From Nectonema munidae (lineage: Eukaryota > Nematomorpha > Nectonematoida > Nectonematidae), in the NCBI GenBank assembly GCA_030549495.1, contig JAUIRK010000101.1, forward strand, positions 1,039,842 to 1,103,841: a stretch of DNA of 64,000 nt. The letters are read 5' to 3'. Shown here in pieces: positions 1 through 12,672 of this stretch. Position 1 is the first letter of the stretch; each line of letters starts with the position of its first letter. The notes beneath the pieces were generated by a model. It searched no databases, was not told where the DNA came from, and worked only from the letters and a program-made list of their open reading frames with translations. The translations under genes were made by a program, and so were the position numbers.

Positions 1-2100
1 AACTTTTTTATACGAAATTAAATTGAGTATAAAAAACTTAACAATATCATTTTTAAAGATAATCGTCTTTTTGTAAAACAGTTTTTTTGCATGCATTGAT
101 ATGTCTATTATGTCAATGCTTTTTCACATATATAATACTAAATAGGATAAATGTGTTGTATGAACAATGCTGTTTGGTGCATGTTAGTTTTTGTATACGA
201 TATAATACATTGAAAATAGTCTAACACAAGTGAAGTGAGAGTTATTTCTTAATAGACTTCGTGTCAATGAATTCTATAACATGATTGCTTCACTTGTTCT
301 AGTTAATACTACTACTACCTTCAATGTCTCTCCATGCAAGTTAATAGAAAATTAAACAAAAATGATAAAGCAGCTGATTCAATGTTAACTCCATAACCCT
401 TTGAAAATTTATTTGCAAGATTTTCGCCCAAAATAAAAAAAACATGCTATATCGCTTTCTGTGGTATCGATTTTTGTGTTTCTGATTAATAACCCCTGGA
501 TGACCACTAGTGTCCCAAGAATTAAAATTAAGAAGACGATTAATTTCAATTATCTAGTACTAAAAAGCTTATTTGATTATTTATACATTTTATTCAAATG
601 AATTGTAAAAATAAAAAAACACGTTGAATCTCTCAAATAAATCAAAAAGAATTCCTCAAATTTAATAAAATATTAATGCAAATTAATTAAAAGGAACAGG
701 GGCATTTAAAAAACAATTTGTTTTGAAGAACGAGACAATAACAATTTTGACGTAAATGCATGAAGGTTAGAGAAATAGTAAAGATAGTTAGAAAACATGT
801 GATAAAGCAAACCATCAAGGCATCAAGCACCCTAGATCACTAATGGATGAAGGATATGCAATAGTGTACCCTTGAAATAATCGATATTCTAATTGGTTAT
901 ATGTTTATTGAAAGTACTGAAATCTCTATATTTTCAAGAGTTGATATTTTCGTGAATGTGTTCCAGTCTCATTAATACAAAAGTTAGATCAATTGAAAAA
1001 AAGAATCCATTGCGGAGTTTAATCAAGTGTAGAATCTCCACCCCAACATCATAGAAGGTAAGTTGGTTAGGTAGGTAGTCGATAGATTTGCGAAACTAAG
1101 TTAGATGAACTTAGTTAGTTAGTAAATGAGTTTAGATAGCGAGTTAGCAATGATTAATAAAAATTATTAGTTAATTAATAATTTTTAGTTTGATAGTGAC
1201 GAATAAGTCAAATAAAAATTCATTCAAATGCTTAATTCTTTTTATTTATTTTTTATCTTCATAAAATGTCTTTTTTGCACTACCAGGTTAATTTAATATC
1301 GACTTATTTTATGAATTATTTACGTATTGATATATTGATTGATAAACAAATAAACGTTGATAAAATTAAAAAAGCAAGATAAATATGTTACGACGAAGTT
1401 TTGCTTTTGTATTGGAGGCATGAAGGAACTTTTTGAAGCTTGGGTGAATCTTTAAAAGACTTTTTGTGCATTCTGTGCTGTAAAGGATGTTTTTTCTACA
1501 CACAAAAAAATGGTGGTTTGAGCAAGAAATAAGCGACAAACAAGAAATAATATGGCTGCATCTAAAACAAGCAATGCTGGTAAATGAAAAAATGCAAGCA
1601 GGAGAAAGGTGTGATATGATTTGAGGGATTAAAAGTGTTCGACAAATCATAATCTGTATAATCCAAAATCATTACTTATAATGCACGATGTAAATGTAAC
1701 AGGCTTGTGTTATACACCATACATTTCAAGACATAATCTCGCGTATGTTTGTTTCACAAATAAATGTTACTACTACTACGTACAACAATAATGATGCCAT
1801 GAAACGAAAACTATTACCATATAAAAACATTAAACGAGCAAGCAGACAAATTCCATTTTTGTAGTTGTTTTTATAAAAAGTGTCAAAAATTGTGAAGAGA
1901 TTAAAGTAGCAACGGAGAAGAAGATTACAGATCAAGTTTGTTTGTTTACTGAAGAACCATGTGTATGTATTAAGCTCATCAATATGCAGGAGTAACTAGG
2001 AGCCCATCAGAGACTGTAGCGCCAAATGCGGAAGGATATTTGTCTAATTGGTGAAGAAATGAGTTAGTAGGCCGTATAATAAAATTAATATAATGGGGTG
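1..2100. other. AT-rich intergenic sequence, no gene recognised
   Basis: Only short reading frames (under 95 codons) of low-complexity composition occur here, on either strand, and none resembles a protein family I know. A short run of GTTA/GGTA-type simple repeats lies around 1055-1140. I see no transposon ends, RNA gene or splice pattern that I can support. Confidence 0.5.
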
Positions 2101-2104
2101 TTGT

Positions 2105-2250
2105 GAGTAAGGTTGGATAGATACTGGGCTTCAATAATTCAAGGTCTTGGGTTCGATCCCACATAAAGTCTTCTTTCTTCATAGTTCGATACAGGCGGTG
2201 GAATTGTGCCTTCTCGATGAAAACACCCCCTTTAATAAAATGAATAAAAA
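2105..2250 (+). repeat. tRNA-derived SINE, family 2
   Basis: A Pol III-like internal promoter is visible. A B-box match, GGGTTCGATCCCA, lies near 2151-2163, and an A-box-like stretch about 45 bases upstream (near 2108-2122) reads GAGTAAGGTTGG. The downstream part ends in an AT-rich tail with repeated AATAAAATGAATAAA-like units. A related body, with the shared phrase around GCGCCTTATCAATGAAAA, recurs at 49090-49250. Recurrence plus an unpaired acceptor stem argues for a SINE and not a functional tRNA. The exact ends are uncertain. Confidence 0.55.
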
Positions 2251-3396
2251 AATAACATTAAAATTTATATGCCTATTATTTATGCAAACCAGGGCTGGTA
2301 AACCGAAGAGCTCCGGCCACATTATATATTACACCTAGTCTCGTCTAATATTTCACATTTAAAATGTAGTGTCATTTCAAAAAACATACAAAGTCTATAT
2401 TCAGCCGTACTGTTTTGACCATTAGTGCATAAAATATACAAAAGTCCGTAAACACTTTTTTGAGTAAATTGGCCCAACATGTGTTTGAATTTGGCCGCCA
2501 TTTGAAGCCGTGCTTTTCAGAGCAAAATACTATCCAATTTTTACAAGATTATATTTTAAATAGAGAAGATGGTTCATCAGGTTTCTTCTATGAAATAGAG
2601 CTAAGTAAATCGAACTTGGATGTGGATGATCACTACAAAAGACCTTCAACGCTACAATGAATAATGGGAAAGTTAATAAGCATCTCATTTTTGTGCAAAA
2701 TAAATACAAGTACGCTTACTAAACATTGGAAGGGATAGGAATAGACAAGAAGAGAGAGGGAGAGGGAAGGAATAGGATAAGCTAATTTATGAAGAAAGCA
2801 ATTTTAAGACCTGAAGTCATAAAAGTGATGATGGTGTGTAGAAGTAGTAGGCATATTTATGAATGGAATGCATTTAAGCAACAGCTCCACTTCCCTTTCT
2901 TTCTTTGTTCAAGTGAATTTTTGTCTTTCAAGAGAGGGAGAGGAAAGATATGCACAATTTTAATGATTTCATGATATGCTTGAATTTTAGTCAAGATTTG
3001 ACTACTTCTTGTCATGCGACACGCACAAAATTTAAATGTCACTACTACGTCTGCATAAACTTCAAAGGAGCTCGCCTCCACTACCTTGAATTGAAATTTG
3101 AAAGATGATCAACACATCGGACTCGATTCTCTAATTCGATCCAATATTTCAGTGCTTCCCAAACTAGGGCTAGGTTAATTCAACGGTTTTTTGGAGGTGA
3201 CGGAGGCGGACAGAAAAAAATAAAAAATGTGAAAATCAGGAAAACTTGCGTTATTTGGCATATGATGGAATAATACTTTTATTTCCTAATAAATATACCA
3301 AATTATGCTGTATTGTGCTTTGTAAATCTAAAATAACTTCAATCATTTTTCCAAATCCCTTATCTTATGATCTTTGAATTATAACATTACTACACC
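2251..3396. other. intergenic sequence with a possible lone hAT end
   Basis: No supported gene. A 66-codon open frame at 2460-2660 on the plus strand has no recognisable family. Around 3151-3175 the sequence CAGTGCTTCCCAAACT resembles a hAT terminal repeat, but I find no partner end, so it is only a possible solo terminus. Confidence 0.35.
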
Positions 3397-3841
3397 CAGC
3401 GGCGTAGCCAGAAAATAGAAGTTGGAGGGGCAGACATTTTTATACGTAAAGCTGACATTTTTACCAAAAAAGAATGTAGCACATATAGTTAAAGCACATC
3501 TACTTTAAGAATTTCAGTAATGTGATATCAATAATACTCTTTCAAATACAAAACAAGCATAAGATTCTTCTTTCTTTCATGCAGCATTGAGCATCGTTGA
3601 CTTCTTAAAACTCTTTGTTTTACAGTTGTATTGGCATAATATCAGTTGTTAGAGAGTCGTCAACTGAGCAAAAGGTTAGTTAGAGGAAAGAATCTTCTAA
3701 ACATTTGTTTTTGTTAGCAAGAATATACTAACAGGGATTGAGGCCGCCAAACAACTGCATATATATCAAAACATTCTAAAAATTCAAAAGGAATTTGGGG
3801 GGAGGGGAGCATAACAAGTATTTGGGCTGGCTACGCCTCTG
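3397..3841. mobile_element. hAT-type MITE (445 bp)
   Basis: The ends are imperfect terminal inverted repeats, CAGCGGCGTAGCCAG on the left and CTGGCTACGCCTCTG on the right. Both are followed internally by G-rich runs. The flanks read TTACTACACC on the left and TTACTACC on the right, which fits an 8-bp target-site duplication that later gained two bases. No coding capacity. The CAGNGGCGTAGCCAG type of end is widespread among non-autonomous hAT elements. Confidence 0.7.
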
Positions 3842-5485
3842 TTACTACCATCTCTAATATATTTGTTCTCAGATTTTGTTTACTGTCTATCATGTTAGTA
3901 ACAAAGATTTACCAAATGAAAGCTTCAATCATCTAATTTCTTAACTCAGGTCCAGAATCTTAAATCTTGTGAAGTAATGAGGGATTGAATTTGAAGAGAA
4001 AATACGGAAATTAATAGCACCAATCAAAAATATTTCAAAACATTCAAAAACAATTCTTTTTTTATTTTCCTTATTCCAACAAGGGAACAAAATCATTGTT
4101 ACTGTATTCAGTTTTTGTAGAAAAATTCGACTTGATGAGCTATAATAGTGATTCTTGATACCAAAATTTTTTAACCTCGTTAATATATTAAGCTCTAAAA
4201 ATGATTTATAACTTTAACTTTCAGAGATTAATTAAAACATAAACTTATTGTTTATATAGATATAATACTATATAGTAAGGGGAGTATTATAAGCGGTCGT
4301 TGATTGCATTGCTCACTTGTTAGATCAAAGGAGAGCTATATTTATGGTACAATAGTGGTATAAAAGAAAAGCGGCATTGTCACAAGCGGTCTCCAAAACT
4401 CAGTGCTCGTTCAATTCAGGATTAACTTACACAAATACTAGCGGTTTTAGAATATTTTTTCAACAAGAATATATTTCCATTTATTATAAATAAAAAGTAA
4501 GTTTAGAAAAAAGAAATTTAAAGAATGCTTTTTAGTATTTTTTTATTTTATTTCAGATATTACCCTCTATGCCTCATAAAAACCAAAGGATTCCGATTAC
4601 ATAACAAAGATATAGTATCGCTAAAAAGAATTGCTTGGAAAGGAAGGAAACAATATCATTTAACGAAGAGTAAGAAGATAGACAAAATAAATGTAATTAT
4701 ACGTCCAGAGTGCATTTAAAAGAACAGTTCACATTTTGTGATGGTTAATTCGATTTAAGCTAGCCTATTACATAGCTTAAAACAGATTTAATTGTAAAAC
4801 GCCATAAAAATCGAAAGTTTGTGCAAATATGACTTTAAAGTTATATCATCCATCTAACTCTTTTCCACATCCTACGTTTTATTAAACGACCAAATAATGC
4901 TGATATTTAAGGAAAGGTAATTCTCACTTTTTGGGGGTTCATCGAAATATTGTTAAAATACTTCAACCAGAATGTTTTATTTTTATATTTTTAATGGAAA
5001 TTTTAAATTCAAAAATGGAAAATCTAAACATAAAAAATAAATATAACTTGCAATATTTCTTTTAGCTAATAATTAAAAATATTAATTTAAATAGGAAATG
5101 CATATAATGATAATAAAACCGATGAATCCTCCTCTCAAAGGAAGAGAGAAGCAAATGAGAAACTTTAAAAATTAAAAAGAAAAAGTTTGTTTAATTTTAA
5201 AAATAAATTCATTGAGAGTTAGATACAAATTTGAGATGTATCCAAATAACTTTGTTCAAAATACAACGTAAATAAGTCAAGAATATGAACAAGAGTGCTT
5301 ATTCTTGAATTCACCAAAAACTACGTGCACTTATACTAAATCTAATTAAAAACAATTTTGTAAAGTAGTTCTGTATCAATTGATAAGTTATTTACTGAGT
5401 TAACTAGATTATTATTGAGTTAATCACTGAATTAGAAAGTTATTTGGAAAAAAATTGAATTTTAAAGGAAATAAAAAATTTAATA
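3842..5485. other. AT-rich intergenic sequence
   Basis: No gene recognised. A 64-codon frame at 4525-4719 follows a pyrimidine tract ending TTTCAG (about 4555), which could be a splice acceptor. Its product has no recognisable domain, so I do not call an exon. Confidence 0.4.
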
Positions 5486-7444
5486 CAGTCAAACCTGTAT
5501 TAAACGACCATTCAAGGTAAGACCTAATTTTGGTCGCATTAGACAGGTGGTCGTTAAAAACAGTGAAAATATTTCAAAATATTGACTTCAATAAATTGTA
5601 AACCAAAATGTCGTAGAAGATTGAATCACAATTATAAAAGTTAAAATTAATTTATTTAAACTTTAAAATAATCAGTCATCCTTTTTTGTTGTAAGGTTTT
5701 TGCTGACATTTTGTCAACCTCAGAACTTGTTTTCACCATGTATTCCAGAGCTTTTCCTAAGCCATGATGAAGAGCAAACTTTTTTAGTTTATCCGCAATT
5801 TTTATTGCTTCTTTTAAAGAGTATGTGCCACTTTCTTCTGCTTCTTCATCACTTTCCAAAGAACTCTCTTCTTTTTCTCTTTCGATCTCTTTTAATGCTT
5901 CTTTTGCAGGTAAGTCAAACACGCTATTCTTAACATCGCATGTGTACAAGTCTTTATCAATATTTGCAACAGCTTCATACTCAGCCCCGAAAACATCTCT
6001 ACTTAAATTTTTCACTGCAGTAGGTATTCCTTCTTCAATCTCAAGATTCCACACAGAAATGTTTTCTTTGCGAAATCCGGCCTTTATGAAGCATTTCTTG
6101 ATTGTGCTTTCCTCAACTTCTTCCCATGCTGCAATACACAATAAAATGACATCCAATATTTGTGTTGATTTTAAGGACTGACTTGCATTAATACATCTTG
6201 ATTCATCTCTGTCCATTTGTCTGACTATATGGAAAAACTATAGAAAAATTAGCGATTGTTCAGTAGATTAAAAAATTAAAAAACATTTACTTGTCGTTTT
6301 CTAAATTTTAACTTCATTGCTTCAATTATCCCTTGAATTTTAACGTTACTGAGCTTAAGATTGGGATGACAAGGGGCATTATCAATGAATAGAAGGACGT
6401 TCCTTTTCCAACTTTCATTTTCCTATAAAAATTTTGTAGCGAGTCTTCAAAAATCTCATCAGTCATCCAAGCTTTTCTATTAAACTAGTACTCCACTGTT
6501 AAAGGGCTCAACTTCACTTTTGAAAAACATCAGGAGACTTTGATTTTTGCAATCACTAAAGGTCACAACGTGCTATTGTTATTCTTCCCTTTGATCGTTT
6601 TCCACATGGACATCCTTCACATAAAAACTATCCAACCATTTGAAGCTTTAAAATTCGATTTTCCAAGTTCTTCAGCAAAGCTTTAGTTTTGAGAATTGGT
6701 CCACTGACTGGAAGGCCTCTAGCCAAAGCGTCAATAAACCCCCTGTATGTTAGAGTGTTTATCTCTTCATTTCCTGTGAGATAGTTTTTTCTTTTTGATA
6801 CTGTTGACACACAACATTTAGAATAATCTTCTAACACTTGTGCTTTCCTTTTTCCTAATGTTTGGATTTGAGTTTTACCTAAACCCATCTTAGTAGCTAT
6901 TTTATATACTGCTCTGCCACTAATAAAATAAAAGTTTAATTACATCGTACTTTTGTTGAAGAGCAAGTGATGTTCTTTTTTTCGACATATTACCTACTAT
7001 GTAAACATGATCTAACTATTATATTGAAATTTGTAACCAATAAACTTACGTAAAAAACAACAAGAACAAAAGATATGAAAAATGGCTGATAATGAGAAAT
7101 CAACAAGGAAAATCTTTTATCTTTTATTCATCATAAGGCTGATTTCATCCATGTCATATTGATTGTGTTCAAAGTATTGATGTACGACATATGATGTGTC
7201 ACAAAAGAAATTCAGTTTTACTAGTCTTACTGTGCAACAATTGCACTATTTTTTTCAAGTGTGTTTAAAATGTAACTGTCTGCAAAATAGTCGTTTAATG
7301 CAGATTTTTTTAATAAATTTTAGTGCAAAACATGGTCGAAGGTCGCGTTAGACAGTGTGCCGCTAAATACAGGGTGAAAACAGTTCAATTTTCGTCGGGA
7401 GGAAAAAACTATGGTCGCTATACAATGGGTCGCTAAGGTTTACT
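5486..7444 (-). mobile_element. Tigger/pogo DNA transposon, decayed
   Basis: The left end begins CAGTCAAACCTG directly after a TA dinucleotide (5484-5485), the usual pogo/Tigger target site. The right end, read on the minus strand, is AGTAAACCTTAGCGACC. The transposase remnants lie between on the minus strand. The outermost sequences repeat GACC/GGTCG motifs typical of Tigger subterminal regions. Total length of about 2 kb fits a near full-length element. Confidence 0.75.
5656..6988 (-). pseudogene. Tigger transposase pseudogene
   Basis: On the minus strand the frame starts near 6988 (MSKKRTSLALQQKYDVIKLL), an N-terminal pogo-type helix-turn-helix. After a frameshift near 6905-6925 it continues through 6888-6628 with the second CENP-B-like DNA-binding region (LPVSGPILKTKALLKN). 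The middle (about 6627-6217) is broken, but the catalytic phrase LLFIDNAPCHPNLKLS is readable near 6400-6350, giving the second acidic residue of the DDE/D nuclease. The last 186 codons (6216-5656) are open, with an acidic C-terminus and the usual KMSAKTLQQKRMTDYFK tail. The protein would cut and paste its own element. It cannot be functional as it stands. Confidence 0.8.
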
Positions 7445-7935
7445 AAGAATTTTATTTCATACTCTTGTAATGAGATGAACAATACACATCATTGGAATGA
7501 TTTATCACAATGTTTATCAATATCATGTGTATAGAACAATTTACTAGCCCTGCTGTGAGAGTTACACGTTTTATTTTGTGAGCAGTCGCTATTAGTGTAT
7601 GTACACTGCACAGTGTACACTATATAGAATTCATACTATGCTCTGTGCTGGTATGAAAAAATGATAATGAGAGAAATTATAAGAACAATCGTTCATTACA
7701 ACAGTGCATTAACAAATAAAAACATTTGTGAAAAAATAAGTTATAATATTCAACAAAAAATAGTCGCTTAAATCAGTACTTAGAGATAAATTTCATTCAA
7801 AAACATGGTCGTAGGTCGCGTTAGACAGTGTGTCGTTAAATACACGGTGAAAACAGTCAAATTTTCATTGGGAGGAAGAAAAAAGGTCGTTATGGGCAGG
7901 GAGTCGTTTAATACAGGGGGTCGCTAAGGCAGGTT
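7290..7935 (-). repeat. duplicated Tigger terminal region
   Basis: About 140-170 bases of Tigger right-end sequence appear twice. One copy ends at 7444 and the second is at about 7755-7935. Both share phrases such as GGTCGCGTTAGACAGTGTG and end with GGTCGCTAAGG. The second copy belongs either to a separate, mostly deleted Tigger copy or to a terminal duplication. The 300 bases between them show nothing else I recognise. Confidence 0.6.
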
Positions 7936-7949
7936 GTTTTTTCAATTTT

Positions 7950-9678
7950 CTTTGCCGCTTGCGCACTTTGTTTTTGTTCTTATTCTTATATCTCATTAAT
8001 TTTTTAATACCTTCAATGACTAATAACATGGACTACACTAAGGATTCAGGTGAGTCTGTGCAATCAAGTTGTGCTTCTTCGATTAAAAGTTCCAGAAGGT
8101 TTTATTCTGAAGAAAACGAGTCTTCATCTGATTCAATTGATTCTGATGATCAATTTTAAAATGCGTGTTTTCAATCCAAAGATAACACTCTATGGAAAAC
8201 TTTTTCTTCTTCATCGAAAGTTTGATCAGGAAAAGAAAGGTGGACCAACTCCTTTTATCACTGCTAGGGTTTATTCTTTAGAAGACATTTTTGTAGAGCT
8301 CTTTGGAATTCAAAATGTAACTCAAATTATTGAATTTAGTAAAAAAAGAAGCGAAACGTAGAAATGAGTAGAATTTTTTGTTCGTCTTTACCAGAATTCA
8401 AAGCTTTTGTTGGACTATGCATTGTAAGAGGAGTCGTGAAAGGAAGAGGTGAGATAAAAATTATGACAAAATTTTTTTTGAAGAACCAATGTCCAGAGGT
8501 CGTTTTAAAAAAATTCTCTCATACGACAAAAGTTCTCGTTTACAATAAAAAAACACTGACCTGCAAAACGTGATGTTTGGAAAAGTATTACATCAAACTT
8601 CGAGAAATGTTATTTCTCTCATGACTTCGTAACCGTGGATGAATAGCTTTTCCCTCGTAAATGTAGGTGTAGTTTTACACAGTACATGCCAAACAAGCCA
8701 TCGAAATTTGAAATTCAGTTTTGGATGCTTTGCGACTGTAAGAATTTTTGTTTTGAATTCTTTTCAAGACATAAAAAAAGATAAAAATCGTTAATAGTAG
8801 GGCTTAATGAATATATTTTTATGAATCTACTGGATGGAATATAAAGGAAACAGTTTGAATGTCATGTATGACAATTTTTTTACAAGCCTTTCTTGCGTTA
8901 AAAATTTACTCAAGGATAAAACAACAATTCTTGGTATACTTAGAATGAATCGAAAATAAATTCCTTCTGAGATAAAAATATACAAAAAGTACTTCTCTAA
9001 ATTTTTATTTACTTGTGATGAAAGCATCATGATTGTTGGCTATAAAGATACAAAAAATAAAGATGTTTACTTTTTTGTCATCCCATCACCAAGATGCCAA
9101 AATTGCCCTTGAAGATACAAAAAAAGCGTCCAGAATGTATTTTATTTTATAACCACGAAAAAGGAGGAGTTAGCAAAGCAGACCAAATGGTGAGAGCTTA
9201 CTCAACTAAGCCATGTTCACGAAGATGACCTCTTTCAGTTTTTTTCAATATATTAGATATAATTTGCTTGAATGCCGACGTTACATTTATAAAGAACTGG
9301 AAATGACCATCAAAAAGGGAGTGATTTTCTCATTGAATTGGGTGAAATATTGTGTCAAGAAGAAAAAACAAGAAAAGAGAACTGAAAAAAGTGGGTTTGC
9401 CAAATATCGTTTCAACAAGTTTTTTGTCTAAATGTTTTGAGTGAGGGTAAAAGAAAGACTTGAAAAATTTGGCCTAAAAACAAGACAAGAACACCTTGTT
9501 CACATTGCAAAATTTTTGTCTGTGATTCTTGTTGAAATCAAATATGCAAATCATGAACACAAAATGATAAATAAAATCCTTTGTAACTTTTTTCAATAAA
9601 AAAATTCAACTTCAAAATAAATTAATTTTTAATGTCATGATATTTTAAAATGTATTTACCGGCTTAGGCGTTCTCGGG
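7950..9678 (+). pseudogene. piggyBac transposase pseudogene with one element end
   Basis: Fragments in three frames follow the piggyBac (DDE_Tnp_1_7) order. First comes an acidic serine-rich N-terminus (about 8018-8159). Next is LPEFKAFVGLCIVRGVVKGR (8388-8450). The catalytic TVDE with downstream YMPNKPSKFEIQFW follows (about 8630-8730), then DQMVRAYST (about 9180-9210). A cysteine-rich C-terminal finger (CSHCKIFVCDSC, about 9500-9530) comes last. The right element end is recognisable: minus-strand CCCGAGAACGCC next to TTAA at 9679-9682. The left end was not found. Multiple stops and frameshifts make it a dead copy. Confidence 0.75.
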
Positions 9679-9682
9679 TTAA

Positions 9683-11200
9683 AGAAAAAGGTTAGGAGCA
9701 TGAAATCCCAAATCTTTTTTAATACATACTTCTAAACAAGGGCGCAATCAAAAATTTTTAAAAGACGGAAGCACGACAGAAAAATTTCAAAATTCATTTT
9801 TTTTAAAATGTGTCCAGTGAACTGCCAGCTTCCAATCTTACCATAACTGCTGATAACTATAGCGATTTTAAAGTCAAATTATCTTGTTTGTCTATTGTGA
9901 TGGCATCACTACCTTCTAGCTCAAGAAGAGAAAACATCTAGATTACGAAGATAATTCTTTATGTGTGCTATTCTTTTTAAAACTCATTTATTAGGATTGA
10001 GTACATTTCTACCTTTTCTATTTCGCCTGTAATGATCTTAATATCGCTTTGCGCTAGAACTAATACAAATAATTTGGAGATTTATAACTTTTACAAACTC
10101 ATGCATTTCTTTGAAAGTAGGAGTTATAGCTAGTACGAGAGTGAAGAATTAATCCCATTCGCCACAGTTTGATGAATCAGCGCTTTAATTATGGCAGCGA
10201 TTGAAAAAAATATTGATATGGACAAAATTTCAAATAGACTGGCGGAGATTAGGGTTCAAAATTTAATCAATAGAACAAGTTACGTGTGTTTTTATTGGTT
10301 TGCGAATTTCTCATCTAGACATGGAAGGACAGAGATCACCAAAACTCATGACATGTTTAATAAGCATTTGTCCATTCTTATTGCTTTTTGCTAGTTATTA
10401 AAACCGATGCTCAGAAGTGCCTTTTAGGATTTAGATGTTCTATTGGATCAACTGAATGAGTAATAAATAGCCTTATCGCTAGAAATGCTATGCACTAAAC
10501 AAGTGAAGATTTTATCATTACAGATTAGAATACTAATTGAAAGGCACTCAATTACCTGGCAACCCCCGTTATTCGATACAATTTTGATTGTAACTAATTT
10601 TCCCAATGTTTTTCTGCCAGTTATTCTAATATTTACACTTCGAAACCGACACTACGTTCAGCAAAGCAAATGTTCTCGCGCCTGTCTGTATACTTTGTTT
10701 ATCCGAAAGACAAATCATGGATTCGTATTTTATTACGACACACCCACTTAAATGACGGTGAATAGCATTCGAAACAATTATGACAGCAATATATGCAAAT
10801 ATCAACATGGCTATCGAGAGAGGAAAAAAGGTGACAGAGGAAGAAATCCTCACATTTTTCCAGCAACAGCCAGCCCGCTAGATGGGAACATTCCCGAACC
10901 CCGCAGTTCATCAAGAACGACACTCAGTTACATGCTCGTCACTACAACAGCATAACCGTGTTCACTGATCTCCTGCAGACATCATTAGCAAACTCACAAA
11001 ATTAAAAAAATATTTAAATATCGCAGAAATATTGTGAATTCACAAATAATATAAATATTTTAAAATATATTAATTTGTTTATTTTCATTGAGTCTGAACA
11101 AGAAACGAGACTCACTTTCAAAGGTCACAGACAAGAGATCGATTTGTTACAAAAATAGACAGCTAAAAGATTTTTCTCAAACACTCCTCTCTATAAATGT
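9683..11200. other. intergenic sequence, nothing supported
   Basis: Short frames at 10191-10394, 10485-10751 and 10626-10923 overlap each other on both strands and resemble nothing I know. I see no splice-site pattern, RNA gene or transposon ends. Confidence 0.4.
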
Positions 11201-11204
11201 CAAT

Positions 11205-12672
11205 AGGCCTGGCTCATATCAAATGATTCGGTTAAGTGAATTGTAGCTATGTAGCGATTAGATCGGTATCGGTATTGATATTGGCTTTTTTTGTTTGATC
11301 GGTATAGGTATCAGCAAATATTTTATTATCAGCCGATCCGATAGACAAATTAGTTTCTACTAGAGCTATAAAAAGTAAAAGAGCCTTTGTATTTTAAGCA
11401 TGGCGCTTTACAAAATTTGCTTTATTGCTGGCAATTTGATGTAAAAAAGTATACTGAATTCATATATATATTTGACTTACAATATTTTATTACGGGGTCA
11501 CACAAATCTTAATGATCTGTTTACTCTTCAGAAGAAAATTTTGAAAAATATTTTAAATTTGAATATTAGGTACTCTTCTAATAGGCTTTTTTACGACCTT
11601 CAGATGCTCAAGGTTGATGATATATATGAATATAAACTCTCATTGTTTTGTTTCAAACTATTATGTAGTTTAGTTCCATCCTGCTTGTACAATCAGTGTA
11701 TACCAATTAAGCATATACACTCCTTTGGTCTTCGATCCATGAATAATATTTTTCTTCCTCAGTATAAACATAGATCCTCGAAGCAACCTTTCATTTGGAA
11801 AATTGCTAAACATTGGAACTCCAACATTAATAACTTGTTAAACTTTACATCCTTTCATCAATTGAAACAAGAAACTAAGAAAAATCTCATTGTTAAATAT
11901 GATGTTGGTAATTAAGCTAGTTGTATTGCATAATCTCTATATTTGCACGCATACTTAAAACATTTCATTTATTTTGTATATCTCGTAGTAATCAATTAGC
12001 TTACATATATATATAATTCTTATTTAAACATATATGTATAGGTATTTAATACATACTACTAACATATTCTTTCTTGTATTGTATATAGTTCTAAATTCAT
12101 GTTTTATTTTTTTTATTTTGTATGTTTATAATTTTTATATTGCGTTGATTCTTCATATAAATATTTGTTATAATATAATTTTGTGTTTGAAGGTGTTTCT
12201 CTTTAAGCGGGCTTGATTTTAGCCTTTTGAGATTCCCTGCAACTTTTCTCATTGTGATATGTTGCTAATAAACTTTCTCTCTCTCACACATATATGGACT
12301 GTTAGGGATCGTTCACAAATAACGTAAGCAAATTTTCCTTCATTTTTGAAGCCTCTTCTCAACTTTTGAATATCAATATTTCTACTTTATAACATGGCAT
12401 GTCAATTACGTTTACCCTGATAGAAGAAACAAATTAGAAGAAATCACGGGAGAAAAGCTCATGCTTTTACATTAAAATTTAATATCTAGCATATTGAAGA
12501 TATTTTTTAATGTTATAATTTGATAGAAACCTTTGCTATGATGTTTAAAAGTTATTAATAAAAAATTTATATGCTTAACATTTTTTCTTAGTATCAGTAT
12601 CACCATTTTACAACAATGTAATGGGTATCGGAATTTCGGCAATGGTGAAAAAATGAGATTAGCACATCACTA
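11205..12672. mobile_element. hAT-like remnant with GTATCGG subterminal repeats, split by a LINE
   Basis: Repeated ATCGGTATCGGTATT motifs near 11267-11340 and GGGTATCGGAATTTCGGC near 12629-12650 form matching subterminal regions. The right end finishes with CACATCACTAG. This arrangement is familiar from short hAT elements whose ends are built of GTATCGG units. A LINE 3' fragment sits between them. I could not identify a left terminus or target-site duplication, so the boundaries are approximate. Confidence 0.4.
11390..12300 (+). mobile_element. LINE 3' fragment
   Basis: An open frame at 11472-11915 (147 codons) encodes the C-terminal tail of a non-LTR retrotransposon ORF2, the part after the reverse transcriptase. 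It has the characteristic LQKKILKNILNL opening, a midsection with NNIFLPQYKHRSSKQP, and WKIAKHWNSN. After the stop comes ~350 bases of AT-rich 3' untranslated sequence with an AATAAA signal and a short TCTC repeat near 12266-12290, a plausible 3' end. The copy lacks the RT and endonuclease domains, as expected for a 5'-truncated insertion. Jockey/CR1-like by the look of the tail; clade not certain. Confidence 0.65.

Noticed and set aside
2460-2660. Small gene of 66 codons
   Set aside because: No recognised family, promoter or conservation evidence; open frames of this length are common by chance here.
4537-4719. Terminal host exon after a TTTCAG acceptor
   Set aside because: Only a pyrimidine tract and ~50 open codons support it. 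No donor partner or domain was found.
10191-10955. Host gene cluster of small overlapping frames
   Set aside because: Frames on both strands overlap, none is longer than 90 codons and none is recognisable.
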